Below are positions 44,573 to 55,218 of a DNA stretch of 64,000 nt, piece by piece (position 1 is the first letter of the stretch; each line of letters begins with the position of its first letter). Source of the DNA: Camellia lanceoleosa (Eukaryota > Streptophyta > Magnoliopsida > Ericales > Theaceae); the NCBI GenBank assembly GCA_025200525.1, contig CM045762.1, positions 24,431,374 to 24,495,373 of the forward strand, written 5' to 3'. Below the pieces are notes generated by a model. The model saw only the letters and a list, made by a program, of their open reading frames with translations. It was not told the DNA's origin and did not search any database. The position numbers were made by a program, and so were the translations under genes.

Positions 44573-47194
44573 AGTTTGCTGAAAAAGAGAACAAGAAGGG
44601 GCATGGCAATGTATTTGCAATGTATGTGTGTAAAACCACCCTCCCTATCATTTCATAAGTTCAAGGGAGTGCGGTTCTCGACCCTTGGGCCACTAATTGC
44701 GCATCTTGATGCATGATGGCCAAAGAGGCAAGATTGCACGAATCAATGTAAATGAATGCACACATAACACATAAAGGCCTTAAACTCTATCATGCTTGAT
44801 CAAGAGCGTCGGCGACCGAGAAATGAGGCACGTTTCATCACGTCAAGAATGAAACGTCCTTCATTCCTCGTGTTTGGACTAACACCCAATCCAAACACAT
44901 GTAATGCAACTCAAGCATGTTAAACACAATGTAATGCATGCATACACAATGCAATGCAACATGAGCAACCTATCAATGCTAATGGCATGCATACACAATG
45001 CAAATGCAACATAAGCAACGTAACAATGCTAATGGCATGCATACACAATGCAATGCAACATAAGCATTTCAACACAAAGCAAACAAGCATGCAAACAAAC
45101 ATGCTCAATGGACTTAAACCAAATATGGACAGGCCTCAGTCATGCCAAAATAGTGGCCATAGTGCTACGAAAGATGGCATGAAAGCAAGAGAAATGCATG
45201 TACATGCATTGGCCCATCAACTAGGCCTAATAGCACAACTCTCAAGAGTGTTGAAGGAGTGACAAATGCGGAAGTGTAACAACACTATATGCTCTGAAAT
45301 TAAGTAAGAAATGATGCCAAATCATTCAAACAATACAAGCAAGGCATGCAAGAGTCCTTAAGCATTAAAGCTAGCAAAGAGGACTACTTTAGAGACATGC
45401 AATACATGGCACAAATGGATGAACCAACCATGGACAGAGCTCCAATAGGTCAAGACAAGGACCAAAACATGCTGAGATGGGAGCTCAAAGGCCTAGGCAT
45501 GCATGCATACACACTAGGCCAAAAACAAGGCAACAATGCACAACCCTTAGAGGCACTCAAAGGGTGAAAGAAATGGGAACATGGCAATGCTATATGTTCT
45601 GAAATATCATGTTAAATGATGCCAAATCATGCACATGTTACAAATGGAGCATGCTATGGAATTCAAAACTTGAAACTAGCATAAGCACTTGCACTATAAA
45701 TATGCAAAACATGAAGCATATGGCAAGTACAACCCGAAACAATCCTAGAACATGTCAAAATGATGCTAAAACATGTATGGAAGGAAGCCAAAATAAGCTA
45801 GCATAATGAGCATGAAGCATGGAATATGCAAGGCCAATAGGGAGGATTACACTACACCTACTAAGACCACGCATGAGATGGCTTCGCCAACAAAAATCAG
45901 AGTTATATCATGGCAAAATAACCCCAAAAACACACTGAAATGATAGCTCACAAGCTTAGGCATGAAGGCAGACACAATGGTTCATGCTTAAGGCATAAAG
46001 AACCAACCTTCCAAAGCATGGAAAGAGTGACAAATGTGAGTGCATGAACATGAAGCATGCATTGAAATCTCATAACGAATGATGCCAAATCATGAAAATA
46101 GTCCAAGCAATGCATGCTAGTGGACTTGATACACAAAGCTAACAAGTTAGAATGCACTATGGCTATACAAAGAAATGCATGCATGGCCAAAACAACATAT
46201 TTTAAATCAGACCTTAAACATGGTAAAACATGAACAAAATCATGCTGGAGTTAAGCCAAAATCATGCTAGAATGATGGTCTAAAGCATGATACACGTTAG
46301 GCTAGTAAATGAAATTGCATTACAAGTGCAAGGAGCATGAAAGGGGCTATCAAACCAGCCCAAAACATAGTCATGGCATGCTAAAACAACACCAAAAACC
46401 TACTGAGATGGACTCAAAACATGCTAGAAGGACACGCTACTTCATGAGGCATGCAAGACTAGTTTGCAAAATTTACACTACAAGTGTATAAAGCATACAA
46501 GGGATGACAAAACCAAGTCAAAACAGTGGTATTCCATGTCAAAATAACCCCAAATACATGCTAAGATGGAGCCAACACAAGCTTAACAAACATGCTCAAA
46601 CATGAGGCTAATAAGGCAAGCATTCAAGACACAAGGAGAGAGGATAACCCTCTCCTATTTGGGACCTCAAAACACCATTTCTACCACTGAAATTCCTCTA
46701 AGTTTTAGTGGTGAGAAGGCCAAAAGGAGGTGGTCCCAATAGCTTTAAAGGATAGCACAAAAACAAGGCTAAACAAGGCACAAGAAGGGGTAGACCACCC
46801 CCAACACCAACAAGGCCTTAAACAAACATTACAAGCATGTAAAATCAGAACGTTTTTGCAGTAGAAAGTCAAGCCAAAATAAGCATGCTAATAGGTCCAA
46901 AAGCTTAATCAAAATAAAGCTTTAAAGGGCTAGGTGATTCACCCTTGTAGAACCACTTCAAAGCTACAACTCCAACAACTTTTCTAAGCTCAAACCAGTC
47001 TAAAAACTCGAAAACCAACCTCAAAGTGCCTCAGCTCCAAGAGTATGGTGTTTCACTATGTGTTTGTGTGCAAAAGTGTGAAGAATAGTCACTTTAAGGC
47101 ACAAAACAAGAGAGAAAATGGAGGATTATAGAGATAGATGATATGTATATCTTCTAAGAAAAAATTTGAACCTAAAGCAAGAGGGGGGAGGTTC

Positions 47195-47935
47195 TCTTTT
47201 ATAGAGAACCAAAGGTTAAGCTTGTTGAACAAGCTTAAGGTCTAAAGCCATCCCTCCATACACGTGTATGGAGGATGGTTTTCATGCCTCCATTGCTACA
47301 TTGCCGTAAAAAGATCTCCAGAAAGGTGAAGGAAAGCTGCTGACCACTTGAAGTGGTTGGCCAACTACTTCCACTGGTCGGCCGACCACCTCAAGTGGTC
47401 TTCCAGGGAAGAAAATGGTCGGCAGTGGGGGGGAGGTGGTCTGCACACTGAAAGCAAGGCAATGGTGTGGTGGCCGACCACTATTAGTGGTCCAAAGACC
47501 AAGAAAACTAGTTGGCCAACCAGAAAACTGGCTGGCAGGCATGAAAAGTGGTCTCTAAGGGAAAGAACTGGTCTCCCACCCTTATTCCACCCTCCAAGCA
47601 AAGAAAACAAGGTTTGTACCAAAAACAAACCGAAAAGGATGCAAGACAAGAGTTCGGGAGGCAAGGCGCGCAGCCGGGAGTCCTGAAAACTAGTCTATCA
47701 GCACCAAAAGCAGTCTACGAGAGAAAAGTAGTCTACGACTACAAAAAGTGGTCTACAAGACCATAGGGTCCCTCTAGGCAAGGGCAACAAGGCATGGTTC
47801 AAAAACCAAGCCAAGAGGAGAACGTTAAGCAATCCCGAGACAAGGCGTGCGGCCGAAGGCTCCGAAAACCGGAAACTAATCTCCAGGAGGGAAAAGTGGT
47901 CTACGACCACAAAAAAAGTGGTCTACAGACCTCTC
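47195..47935 (-). promoter_or_regulatory. LTR E promoter: TATA box with upstream GGTCGGCCGACC cluster
   Basis: The minus strand has TCTATAAAAGAG at about 47194-47205. Upstream (47340-47570) are CTGGTCGGCCGACCAC, GTTGGCCAAC, GTGGCCGACCAC, TTGGCCAACCAG and TGGCTGGC. Further up (47690-47935) are repeated AGTGGTCTACGACCAC-type sites. So the palindrome family occupies roughly 140-730 bp upstream of the TATA box. Confidence 0.7.
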
Positions 47936-48125
47936 TCTCCCTCCAAGTAAGGGAAACAAGGCTTGGTCTACAAACCGAGCCAAAACACATAGAGTTCAGA
48001 GGCCTGGAGGCAAGGCACTTGGCCGAAAACTCCGGAAACTCGAAACGAGCACAACATGCACAATCATCGAGCGCTCAATCAATGACGTCTGAGTCGTAAG
48101 ATCGATAAAAAATGAGGTGTCTACA

Positions 48126-49480
48126 GTTGACCCTCTTTGACAGAACTTAGAAGTCAAAAAGTAACGGGAGTGAAAGTCAAAACCCAGAGACGACCCATTT
48201 TTGACAAGGCCGAAGACTTAGACAAACAGGCAAGATAACAAAAAGATTCTCCTGCAAGCAGGGGCAAGATGCAAATGACATGCACAATGCTGAACATAAC
48301 TTATGATCATGCAAAGAAAGCTGTAATGAAACAATTATACACAATAAATGCAACAGTTTAAGCGAATGAAACAACAGTCCCACAGATTTCAACAGAAAGG
48401 ATGTAAAAAAACTATACAATTCTCACTGCGTCTTACGCAGAGAAGGCTAAAAGTGACTATCGGAAACACTCGGAGTCTCAAACACAATATCTCTCAGCGT
48501 ATCACACGCAGGAGAGGGAAAGGTACATACGATATCGTCCGGTAGCGCCAGATTCAAATGAACCATACATACAATATCGTGCCTGCATAAGAAAGAAATT
48601 CAACAGGTACAATATGATAGGGCACATGATCAATGCTATATCAAGATATAACATCAACGCAAGATAAACTCGTGCACATATGATGCCGATAGAAACATGT
48701 GTAGCAATGCAAGTGAAAAGTGCGTGACAATGCAAGTGGAGTGTAGGTGCATAACAGTGCAACTGAAACAAGCATAACAATGTAAGTAAAGCATGTGTGA
48801 CAACGCAAGTAAAGGGGATGCATGACAATGTAACCTAAGTGTGTGTGACAACGTGGGTAAAGAGGTGCATGACAATGCAACCTAAGAGTGCGTGACAACG
48901 CAAATAGAGGGGTACATGACAATGCCACCTAAGAGTGCGTGACAACACGGATGGAAAGGTGCATGACAATGCAACCTAAGAGGGTGTGACAACGCGGATG
49001 GAGTGTATAACAATGCGAGAGAAATGTGCATAACAATGTGAACAAAATGTGCGTAACAATGTGAACAAAGTGTGTGTGACAACACAAATAGTGTGTGCAT
49101 AACATTGCGAGAGAAATGTACATAACAATGCAAGTAGTGTGCATAACAATGCGCTTAAAGTGTGCATAACAATGCGAGAGAGGTGTGACTTCAATAGCAT
49201 ATTTAAAGTAAAATGCGGAATAAGAAGATACAAGCCTTAACGAGAATAATTTAACCGAAACCTCCGATTTACCTCTCGGAGGGATCACAACGTATTCAAA
49301 AAGGATACACCCTGCTCTTGACGAGTGATGATGAGCCACGCATCGAAGACTTGTATTAAAACTCGCGCAGGGACAATTCGAACCAAAAAGTGTACTTTTC
49401 TTGCACTTTCTCGAGAGCCAAGGACTCCAATCATCACCAAAAGACACAGGGAGAACAATGGAGCCCTACAGATGATCTAG
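48126..49480 (-). repeat. Element E 3' untranslated zone with minisatellite (core 48690-49190)
   Basis: Between the 3' LTR and the first antisense gene. The core is a degenerate array of GTGCATAACAATGCGAGAGA-like and GTGCGTGACAACGC-like units, with period ~20 bp grouped into ~60-bp higher units. Translations of this array (48502-49447) give His/Cys-rich nonsense proteins. No gene. Confidence 0.8.
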
Positions 49481-49487
49481 GAGGGCT

Positions 49488-49623
49488 ATCGACCACCTAG
49501 AATGGCTGCCGACCAATTGTTGACCACCTAAGTGGTCGGCCAGCCAGAAAAACTGGTCGACCGACTAGTTTATGAAAACAGGGACAACTTGGTCTTTTTA
49601 AGGTCGGCTCTTTAAGTATATAA
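49488..49623 (+). promoter_or_regulatory. Promoter of the antisense PMD gene: GGTCGGCC-type sites plus TATATAA
   Basis: Sites ATCGACCACC, TGCCGACCAATTGTTGACCA, AGTGGTCGGCCAGCCAG and CTGGTCGACCGACTAG (49488-49570) stand ~50-130 bp upstream of TATATAA (49617-49623). The ATG of the PMD gene is at 49958, after a probable leader intron. The motifs are the same as in the LTR E promoter. Confidence 0.7.
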
Positions 49624-50299
49624 CTCCAAATCACTTTTGCTCACAAACACAAGGCTGAAATCCATTCTCCTTCTTTCCTAGACCCTTTTCTCTCTCAGAT
49701 CTACACTTTATACGTGTATTTCAACGCCCTCGCGAAGTTGTTTTGCGAAAAACTTTTGATTCTCTTCGATTTGAACCGATCAGAATTTGTTTTCGGAGCT
49801 TCTTTCTCCATTTTCACCACTTGAGGTAAGTTTCTCTCGAAGTTTAGCACCTTTTCCCAGACTTTGACTTTTGTTGACTTTTTCTCTTCCCGAGAGTTGA
49901 CTTTTGTTGACTTTTTGCAATTTTGGCTCATTTCGCTCATTTTGCACCTTTTCTCATATGGCTGACCATATTCCGTATGACGAGGGGGCTCCACGGGTGG
50001 AGGACAAGCCAGACATTATGCCATTGCCGCCGAGGATGTGGCCTTTCGACCCGAAGAGGTACCACCCTCAGGAGCACATCCTACCTCCGAGCACCTTCTA
50101 CCATTTTACAGATTTCGCGCAACGGGCGCCCGCAGACTTGCTGCTACGGGAGTCGGAGTCCCACCTATCTTATCATGCGCGTGAGGTGCGTACCTCACTT
50201 TTACATTTTCTACGAAGTGTTTTGCATTTCTTGCACATTTCATACTTTCGCTACGTATTATATCTGCTCGTTCTGAACATGTTTACATACACAACATTT

Positions 50300-51395
50300 T
50301 GTTCATTTGGCACACAGCTCACACATAGCATAATGCTGAGTTGGCACACAGCTCATAACATAGGGCACTGTTCACTCTGAACACACAGTTCGTAACACAG
50401 CAATCTGTTCACTTGGCACGCAGCTCACAACGCAACACTTTGTTCATTTGGCACGCAGCTCACAACACAGTATTTTATCCATTGGGCACACAACTCATAA
50501 CACAGCATTATGTTCATTCTGAACACATAGTTCATAACACAGTATTTTGTTCATTCGGCACGCAACTCATAACATAGCACACTGTTCAATCTGAACACAT
50601 AGTTCATAACACAGTATTCGGTTTATTTGGCACGTGGCTCATAACGTAGCACACTATTTAGATTCGCCGAAACGAACAATCTAACATATGCAAACGAGAT
50701 TTTGTTTATTTGGCACATAGCACATAACATAGCACATTGTTCAATTTGAACACGCAGTTCATAACACAATATTCGGTTTATTTGGCACACAGTACATAAC
50801 ATAGCACACTGTTCAATCTGAACACGCAGTTCATAACACAGTATTCGGTTTATTTGGCACACAGCACATAACATAGCACACTGTTCAATCTGAACACACG
50901 GTTCATAACGCAGTATTTTGCTCAATCTGAACACACGGTTCATAACGCAGTATTTTGCTCAATCTGAACACACAGTTCATAACGCAGTATTCTGTTTATT
51001 TGCACACGGCTCATAACACTGCTCAATCTGAACACAGAATTCATAACACAGTATTCTGTTAATTTGCACACGGCTCATAACACTGCTCAATCTGAACACA
51101 TAGTTCATAACACAGTATTCTGTTTATTTGCACACAGCTCATAACACTGCTCAATCTGAACACACAGGTCACAACACAGTATTCTGTTAATTTGCACACG
51201 GCTCATAACACTGTTCAATTTAAACACACAGTTTGTAACACAGTATTCTGTTAATTTACACATGGCTCATAACACTGCTCAATCTGAACACACAGTTCAT
51301 AACACAATATTCTGTTTATTTGCACACGGTTCATAACACTGCTCAATCTGAACACATAGTTCATAACACAGTATTCTGTTAATTTTGAAACTAAA
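50300..51395. repeat. ~1.1-kb minisatellite filling intron 1 of the PMD gene
   Basis: Roughly 14 units alternate CACAGCTCATAACA, CACTGTTCAATCTGAACACA, GTTCATAACACAGTATTCTG and TTTATTTGGCAC. Early units are ~100-110 bp (with GGCACACAGCTC); later ones shorten to ~75-80 bp (TTTGCACACGGCTCATAAC). It lies wholly between donor 50186 and acceptor 51419. Confidence 0.88.
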
Positions 51396-52840
51396 TACAT
51401 TTGTTCATTCTACATGCAGGTATCTTCCTGTTTCATGCGGGGTTATGGGTCTATCATTGCGAAGGAGTGGTACATGGAGCTTCTAGATGCTGTTCGGCAT
51501 ATTGTAGATGAGGCCAGGTTTGGCTCGTTTTGTATGGGGTTGTCGTGACTTCCAGCGAGCAAAACCCTTCTGGGCGCATTGGTAGAGAGATGGTGGGACA
51601 CCACCAACTCCTTTCATTTCTCTACCACCGGGGACATAACGATGACCCTGTATGACTTTTCCATGCTGATGGGCCTTGACGTGGGAGGTCGGCCTATCCC
51701 ATATGACTTTGATATGGTTGAGTGGAAGGCCGCCTAGACCTATCTTCTTGGAGAGCATCCGCCAACCCACAGATCATCATACATGGTCAGGTATATCTGG
51801 TTCACCAAGCAGTTCAGGAGGACTACACTTGAGACTGTTGAGGCCATAGAGCAATATGCCCGGGGGTTTCTGATGTTCTTACTCGGGACCACATTGTTCT
51901 CCGATAGGGGGAACAAGGTTGGGCTATATCTGCTGAGCACTCTAGTAGACCTATCACAAGTCCAACAATTTGATTGGGGCGGCGCTGGCCTCGCTACCCT
52001 TTACTGCTACATAAGCACGACCTCCTACGAGCGCGAGGGCATAGTAGGAGGCTATTGGAGAGCCTGGAAGGTACATTCTGCCTTTTTGATTTACATTTCT
52101 GCTTTTCATTCTGCTTTGCACTTTCTGTACACTGCATATACCATACACCACACATTACATTACATACTCAGATTCTCAGATATTCTCAGATTCAGATTCT
52201 CGTGACTCAAAGAATCTACATTTTATGTATATTATTAGATATGATACTTTTGCCTTTTTTGCCTTTGTGGGTTTATGCCTACTTCCCGACACTCGCTCCC
52301 GAGCCGGGGGTCAAGGCACCACTAGGTGTGCCATATTCACATAGATTTCATGGTCGGTGCCGGCCCAAGCCTCGAGAGACATTACCATATCTCCAGCAGT
52401 ATTTCGACACGGTGCGGGCAACCAAGGTAAACCAGAACTCTCAATCCTTCATGCTTTCAGCATTGTTTTATCTTGCATATTTATGACAACTGATCAATTC
52501 ATGCATTTGCTATCCGCAGATCACTTGGCAGCCTTGGATAGCCATGCTAGGGTATTCTCGGCTCCAGTTTGCTGGTGCATGGGGCGACTCCCGATACAGG
52601 ATTTTGTTTGAGGGACCAGTTGGCAGGGTCTGGTTTCTCGAGGAGTGCTTCATGCTCCAGACGATGGGTAATCCCGCTCAGGAGGTCCCTTCAGCACCTC
52701 CGGCAGACATGTGGTCTACAGAGAGTCTCACCCTCCGGGAGGTTGACGACCTTATGTAGGGTACCGACGCTGTTCTTTTCTTGGAGTAGGGGGAGCACGC
52801 GACATATGTCCATACATACTTGATGCCCCCACTGATAGGT

Positions 52841-53495
52841 ATGACTGAGCAAGGAATCCGTGAAATCCGTAATCCGATCCAGTCCAGTCCAATATGGTAG
52901 GTTTGGATTGGTTTTTTGAATCCGTGGTTCAGTTTCAGATTGAAGAATTAAAAATCCGTAGTCCACAGATTGGTTCCGGATTGAACCCCACGATTCCGGA
53001 TTGGAACCGATCCGGACCGTATACAAATAGTTTATATTTTATTATACATCCTCTCCCATAGTATCTTCTCTTATTCCATATAAAACCTAAACTCAAATCT
53101 AAACCCGCATAATATCTTCTTTTATTACTTTTGTTTGTTAGTTTTTAGTTTTAATTTGTAATGGTCTAAATACTTATGGTGAAACCAATTTTTTTATGGT
53201 TGTTTAAATTCTAAAACAGTATGTCGCTATTATAGAAAGACATGTTGCTATTGTGGAACAAATATAGCGCTATGTTTATATTTTTATGAAATTAAAGTGT
53301 TATATATATATTTTTGTTATTTAACTATGTGAATCCGTGATCCTAAACCAATCCAATCCATGTTTAAATGGATTGGTTCGGATTGGTTCCATGATTTAAA
53401 TGGATTGGATTGGTTCCAATTTTTCAGAAACTGTAAATAACGGATTGGTCCTGATTTTATCCCAATCCAGTCCAAATCGGACCATGCTCACCCCT
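52841..53495. mobile_element. hAT-like MITE (655 bp) inserted in a PMD exon
   Basis: The coding sequence before it (ending ACTGATAGGT, 52831-52840) and after it (starting ACTGACAGGT, 53496-53505) carries an 8-10 bp duplication with one change, and the frame continues once it is removed. The ends ATGACTGAGCA and, opposite strand, AGGGGTGAGCA are imperfect inverted repeats. The inside is rich in GATTGG/CCAATC inverted segments. No transposase. Confidence 0.75.
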
Positions 53496-54739
53496 ACTGA
53501 CAGGTGTTCGCACCCCCACCAGGAGAGCTGCTGATATGCCATCATCGAGTCGAGCCCGAGCTGCAGACGTCCTTTCGACTAGCCGGGCCAACACTTCGAG
53601 GGGTAGGGCTAGAGGGATGCCCTCGACTTGGCATTGTGCCGGGTGGCCAGATCTTCCGACGGAGCTGACGGGCTGGCAGTACGAGACACCTTACCAGATT
53701 CCGCTAGAGCCTCCACTGCCGGATCATCGATATGTCAGTGACCCTGACTCACCACTGGTATGCTCCACAGTTTTCATTTATCATTCAGATATTTAGACAT
53801 TTATTCATTCACTGATGACTTGAACTTGCATCTGCAGCCTCCCAGAGAGTATACTGAGGGATTGCTTGGGGTGGTGGCCTCGCTCGAGAGTATGGTCCTG
53901 CGGAGGGAGACGTTGTTGTATGCTTCCGGCATTCCGGTAATTTTCAATTTCCTTGTATTTATCATACTTCTGATGACATACTGAAACCGAATATTTCGCT
54001 GCATTGATTCACTATATGTGTAGAGCACATCTGACACATCACATTCACATACTATATCTGTATGCACACACTCTATGCATCATTCTTGCATCTGCATCTG
54101 ATATACATACTCTGGCTAATGTATTCAAACTGCCCTTTTCAGGTCGCACTACTACAGGCAGGGCCATCTAGGCCTTCTCGAGCAGCTAGGAGAGGGGTCT
54201 CGACTCGCGGCTGGAGTAAACGTAAGGCACCTGTCAGACATAACGAGGAGTCCAATGAGAAGGAAGAGTCAGAACATCTACAGTCAGAGACATCTGCAGG
54301 CAGGGATGATGACCCCGGTTCCAGTTCTGAGGGCGGAGATGACGCTGCGGAGGATTCCAAGGATGGCAGCTCTGATTCAGACGGAGATGCCGACGATGGT
54401 AGCGCAGAGCTGCTCAGCCGAAGAAGGCGAAGAGGGCCTCTCGGTCTTGAGCTTGATAGTACCGATACAAATGTTCTTGCTTTATTTTTCTTTTTACATG
54501 TAGTTGTAGCACATTGTACAGCTTTAGGCAGTTTTATTTTCTTAAAAACTTGTACCTTTTTGTAAAATGTTGTAAAAAGAAAGCATGATGGAATGAAAAT
54601 GACTTTTTGTTCAAAAAGTGTTGTATTTGTATTCTAAGCATTGCATCGCACCATTTTGCACAAAAATGAGATTGAATGGAAATTGAACACCATGCATTGC
54701 CAAGTCAGGCAATAAACCAACGCAACAAACTAAACAACT

Positions 54740-54870
54740 CAACTCAATAAGCAACAACACTACTTTAACAAGTTTACAACTCGATAAGCAATGAGCAACA
54801 ACTTGATAAACAAATAGCAACAACTCGATAAGCAAAACTTAACAACTCGATAAGCAAATGCATTTTGGGC
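54740..54870. repeat. Short direct repeats AACAACTCGATAAGCAA
   Basis: Five or so copies of CAACTCGATAAGCAA-type 17-28 bp units in the gap between the PMD gene and the next antisense gene. Non-coding. Confidence 0.7.
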
Positions 54871-54975
54871 TAACAAAGCGACAGAATGCATCCGAAACAG
54901 AGGTAAACTCGGACTTTCAGCAATCTTAGCACAGAGGAAGGATAGGGACTCCCTTCTAGAGACAAGATACAACTG

Positions 54976-55110
54976 TAGACCACATTTTTGCACATGGCCG
55001 ACCACTTTTAGAGCTTGCCGACCAGTTTTTTGTTCTGCAGACCAAGAAAAGTAGCTGGTCGACCAGAAAAAGTGGCTGGTCGACCAGAAAAACTGGTCGG
55101 CAGACCACTT
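54976..55110 (+). promoter_or_regulatory. GGTCGGCC/TGGTCGACCA cluster upstream of the DUF7745-like antisense gene
   Basis: Sites GCCGACCA (54998, 55017), two perfect CTGGTCGACCAG palindromes near 55056 and 55076, ACTGGTCGGC (55092) and flanking AGACCAC. The cluster ends ~110 bp before ATG 55219, with a weak TATA-like CCATAAAGG at 55168-55176. Same motif family as the LTR E and PMD promoters. Confidence 0.72.
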
Positions 55111-55218
55111 GGCCTGGGGACGTCCAGTTTTCTGACACTTGTCCTCCAAACAGTGCCTTATCCTCCATAAAGGTTCCAGCTTCGTGGTTTCCTCATTCTA
55201 ACTCAGTTTTGCACCAAA

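Larger units (their letters stand above)
42993..48125 (-). repeat. 3' LTR of element E (~5.1 kb)
   Basis: On the minus strand it starts TGTAGACACCTCATTTTTTA (plus end 48125), preceded by the purine-rich AAAGAGGGTCAAC that would serve as polypurine tract. The far end is placed at TGTTCTTAGC (42993) by the TG/CA rule; this is tentative. The block GAGTCGCCACCTAAATATTT near 43151 is familiar from Ogre-like LTRs. Many A-rich direct subrepeats occur (for example a ~52-bp unit GGCATGCATACACAATGCAA at 44980-45066; ATGATGCCAAATCAT recurring near 45310, 45615 and 46079). Open frames inside are not genes. Confidence 0.7.
49958..54565 (+). pseudogene. Antisense plant-mobile-domain (PMD) gene of element E, seven exons, decayed
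   Basis: ATG 49958 (MADHIPYDEGAPRVEDKPDI). Exons by GT-AG sites and frame: 49958-50185; 51420-52070; about 52228-52426; 52520 to 53757 (with a MITE at 52841-53495); about 53839-53937; 54144-54565. Exon 2 shows the PMD core: LLGALVERWWDTTNSFHF, MTLYDFSMLMGLDVGG, GFLMFLLGTTLFSD and FDWGGAGLATLYCYIS. Exon 4 has TWQPWIAMLGYSRLQF. The C-terminus is basic then acidic (DDDPGSSSEGGDDAAED), as in nuclear PMD proteins. Stops at 51547, 51735, 52757 and 52787 break it; TGA at 51547 fits CGA to TGA. PMD proteins of the MAIN/MAIL1 type act in silencing and genome stability, and transposon-borne PMDs are known. The role in E is unknown. Confidence 0.78.

Noticed and set aside
44322..48099. Many 60-112 codon frames on both strands
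   Set aside because: Lie within the long LTR of element E, are poor in conserved motifs and partly translate direct subrepeats.
48502..49447. His/Cys-rich proteins on the minus strand
   Set aside because: Pure translation of a degenerate minisatellite; similar peptides occur in all frames.
50300..51395. CRISPR-like array (regular repeats and spacers)
   Set aside because: The 'spacers' are themselves repeated, the unit length drifts, and it sits in a plant gene intron; it is a minisatellite.
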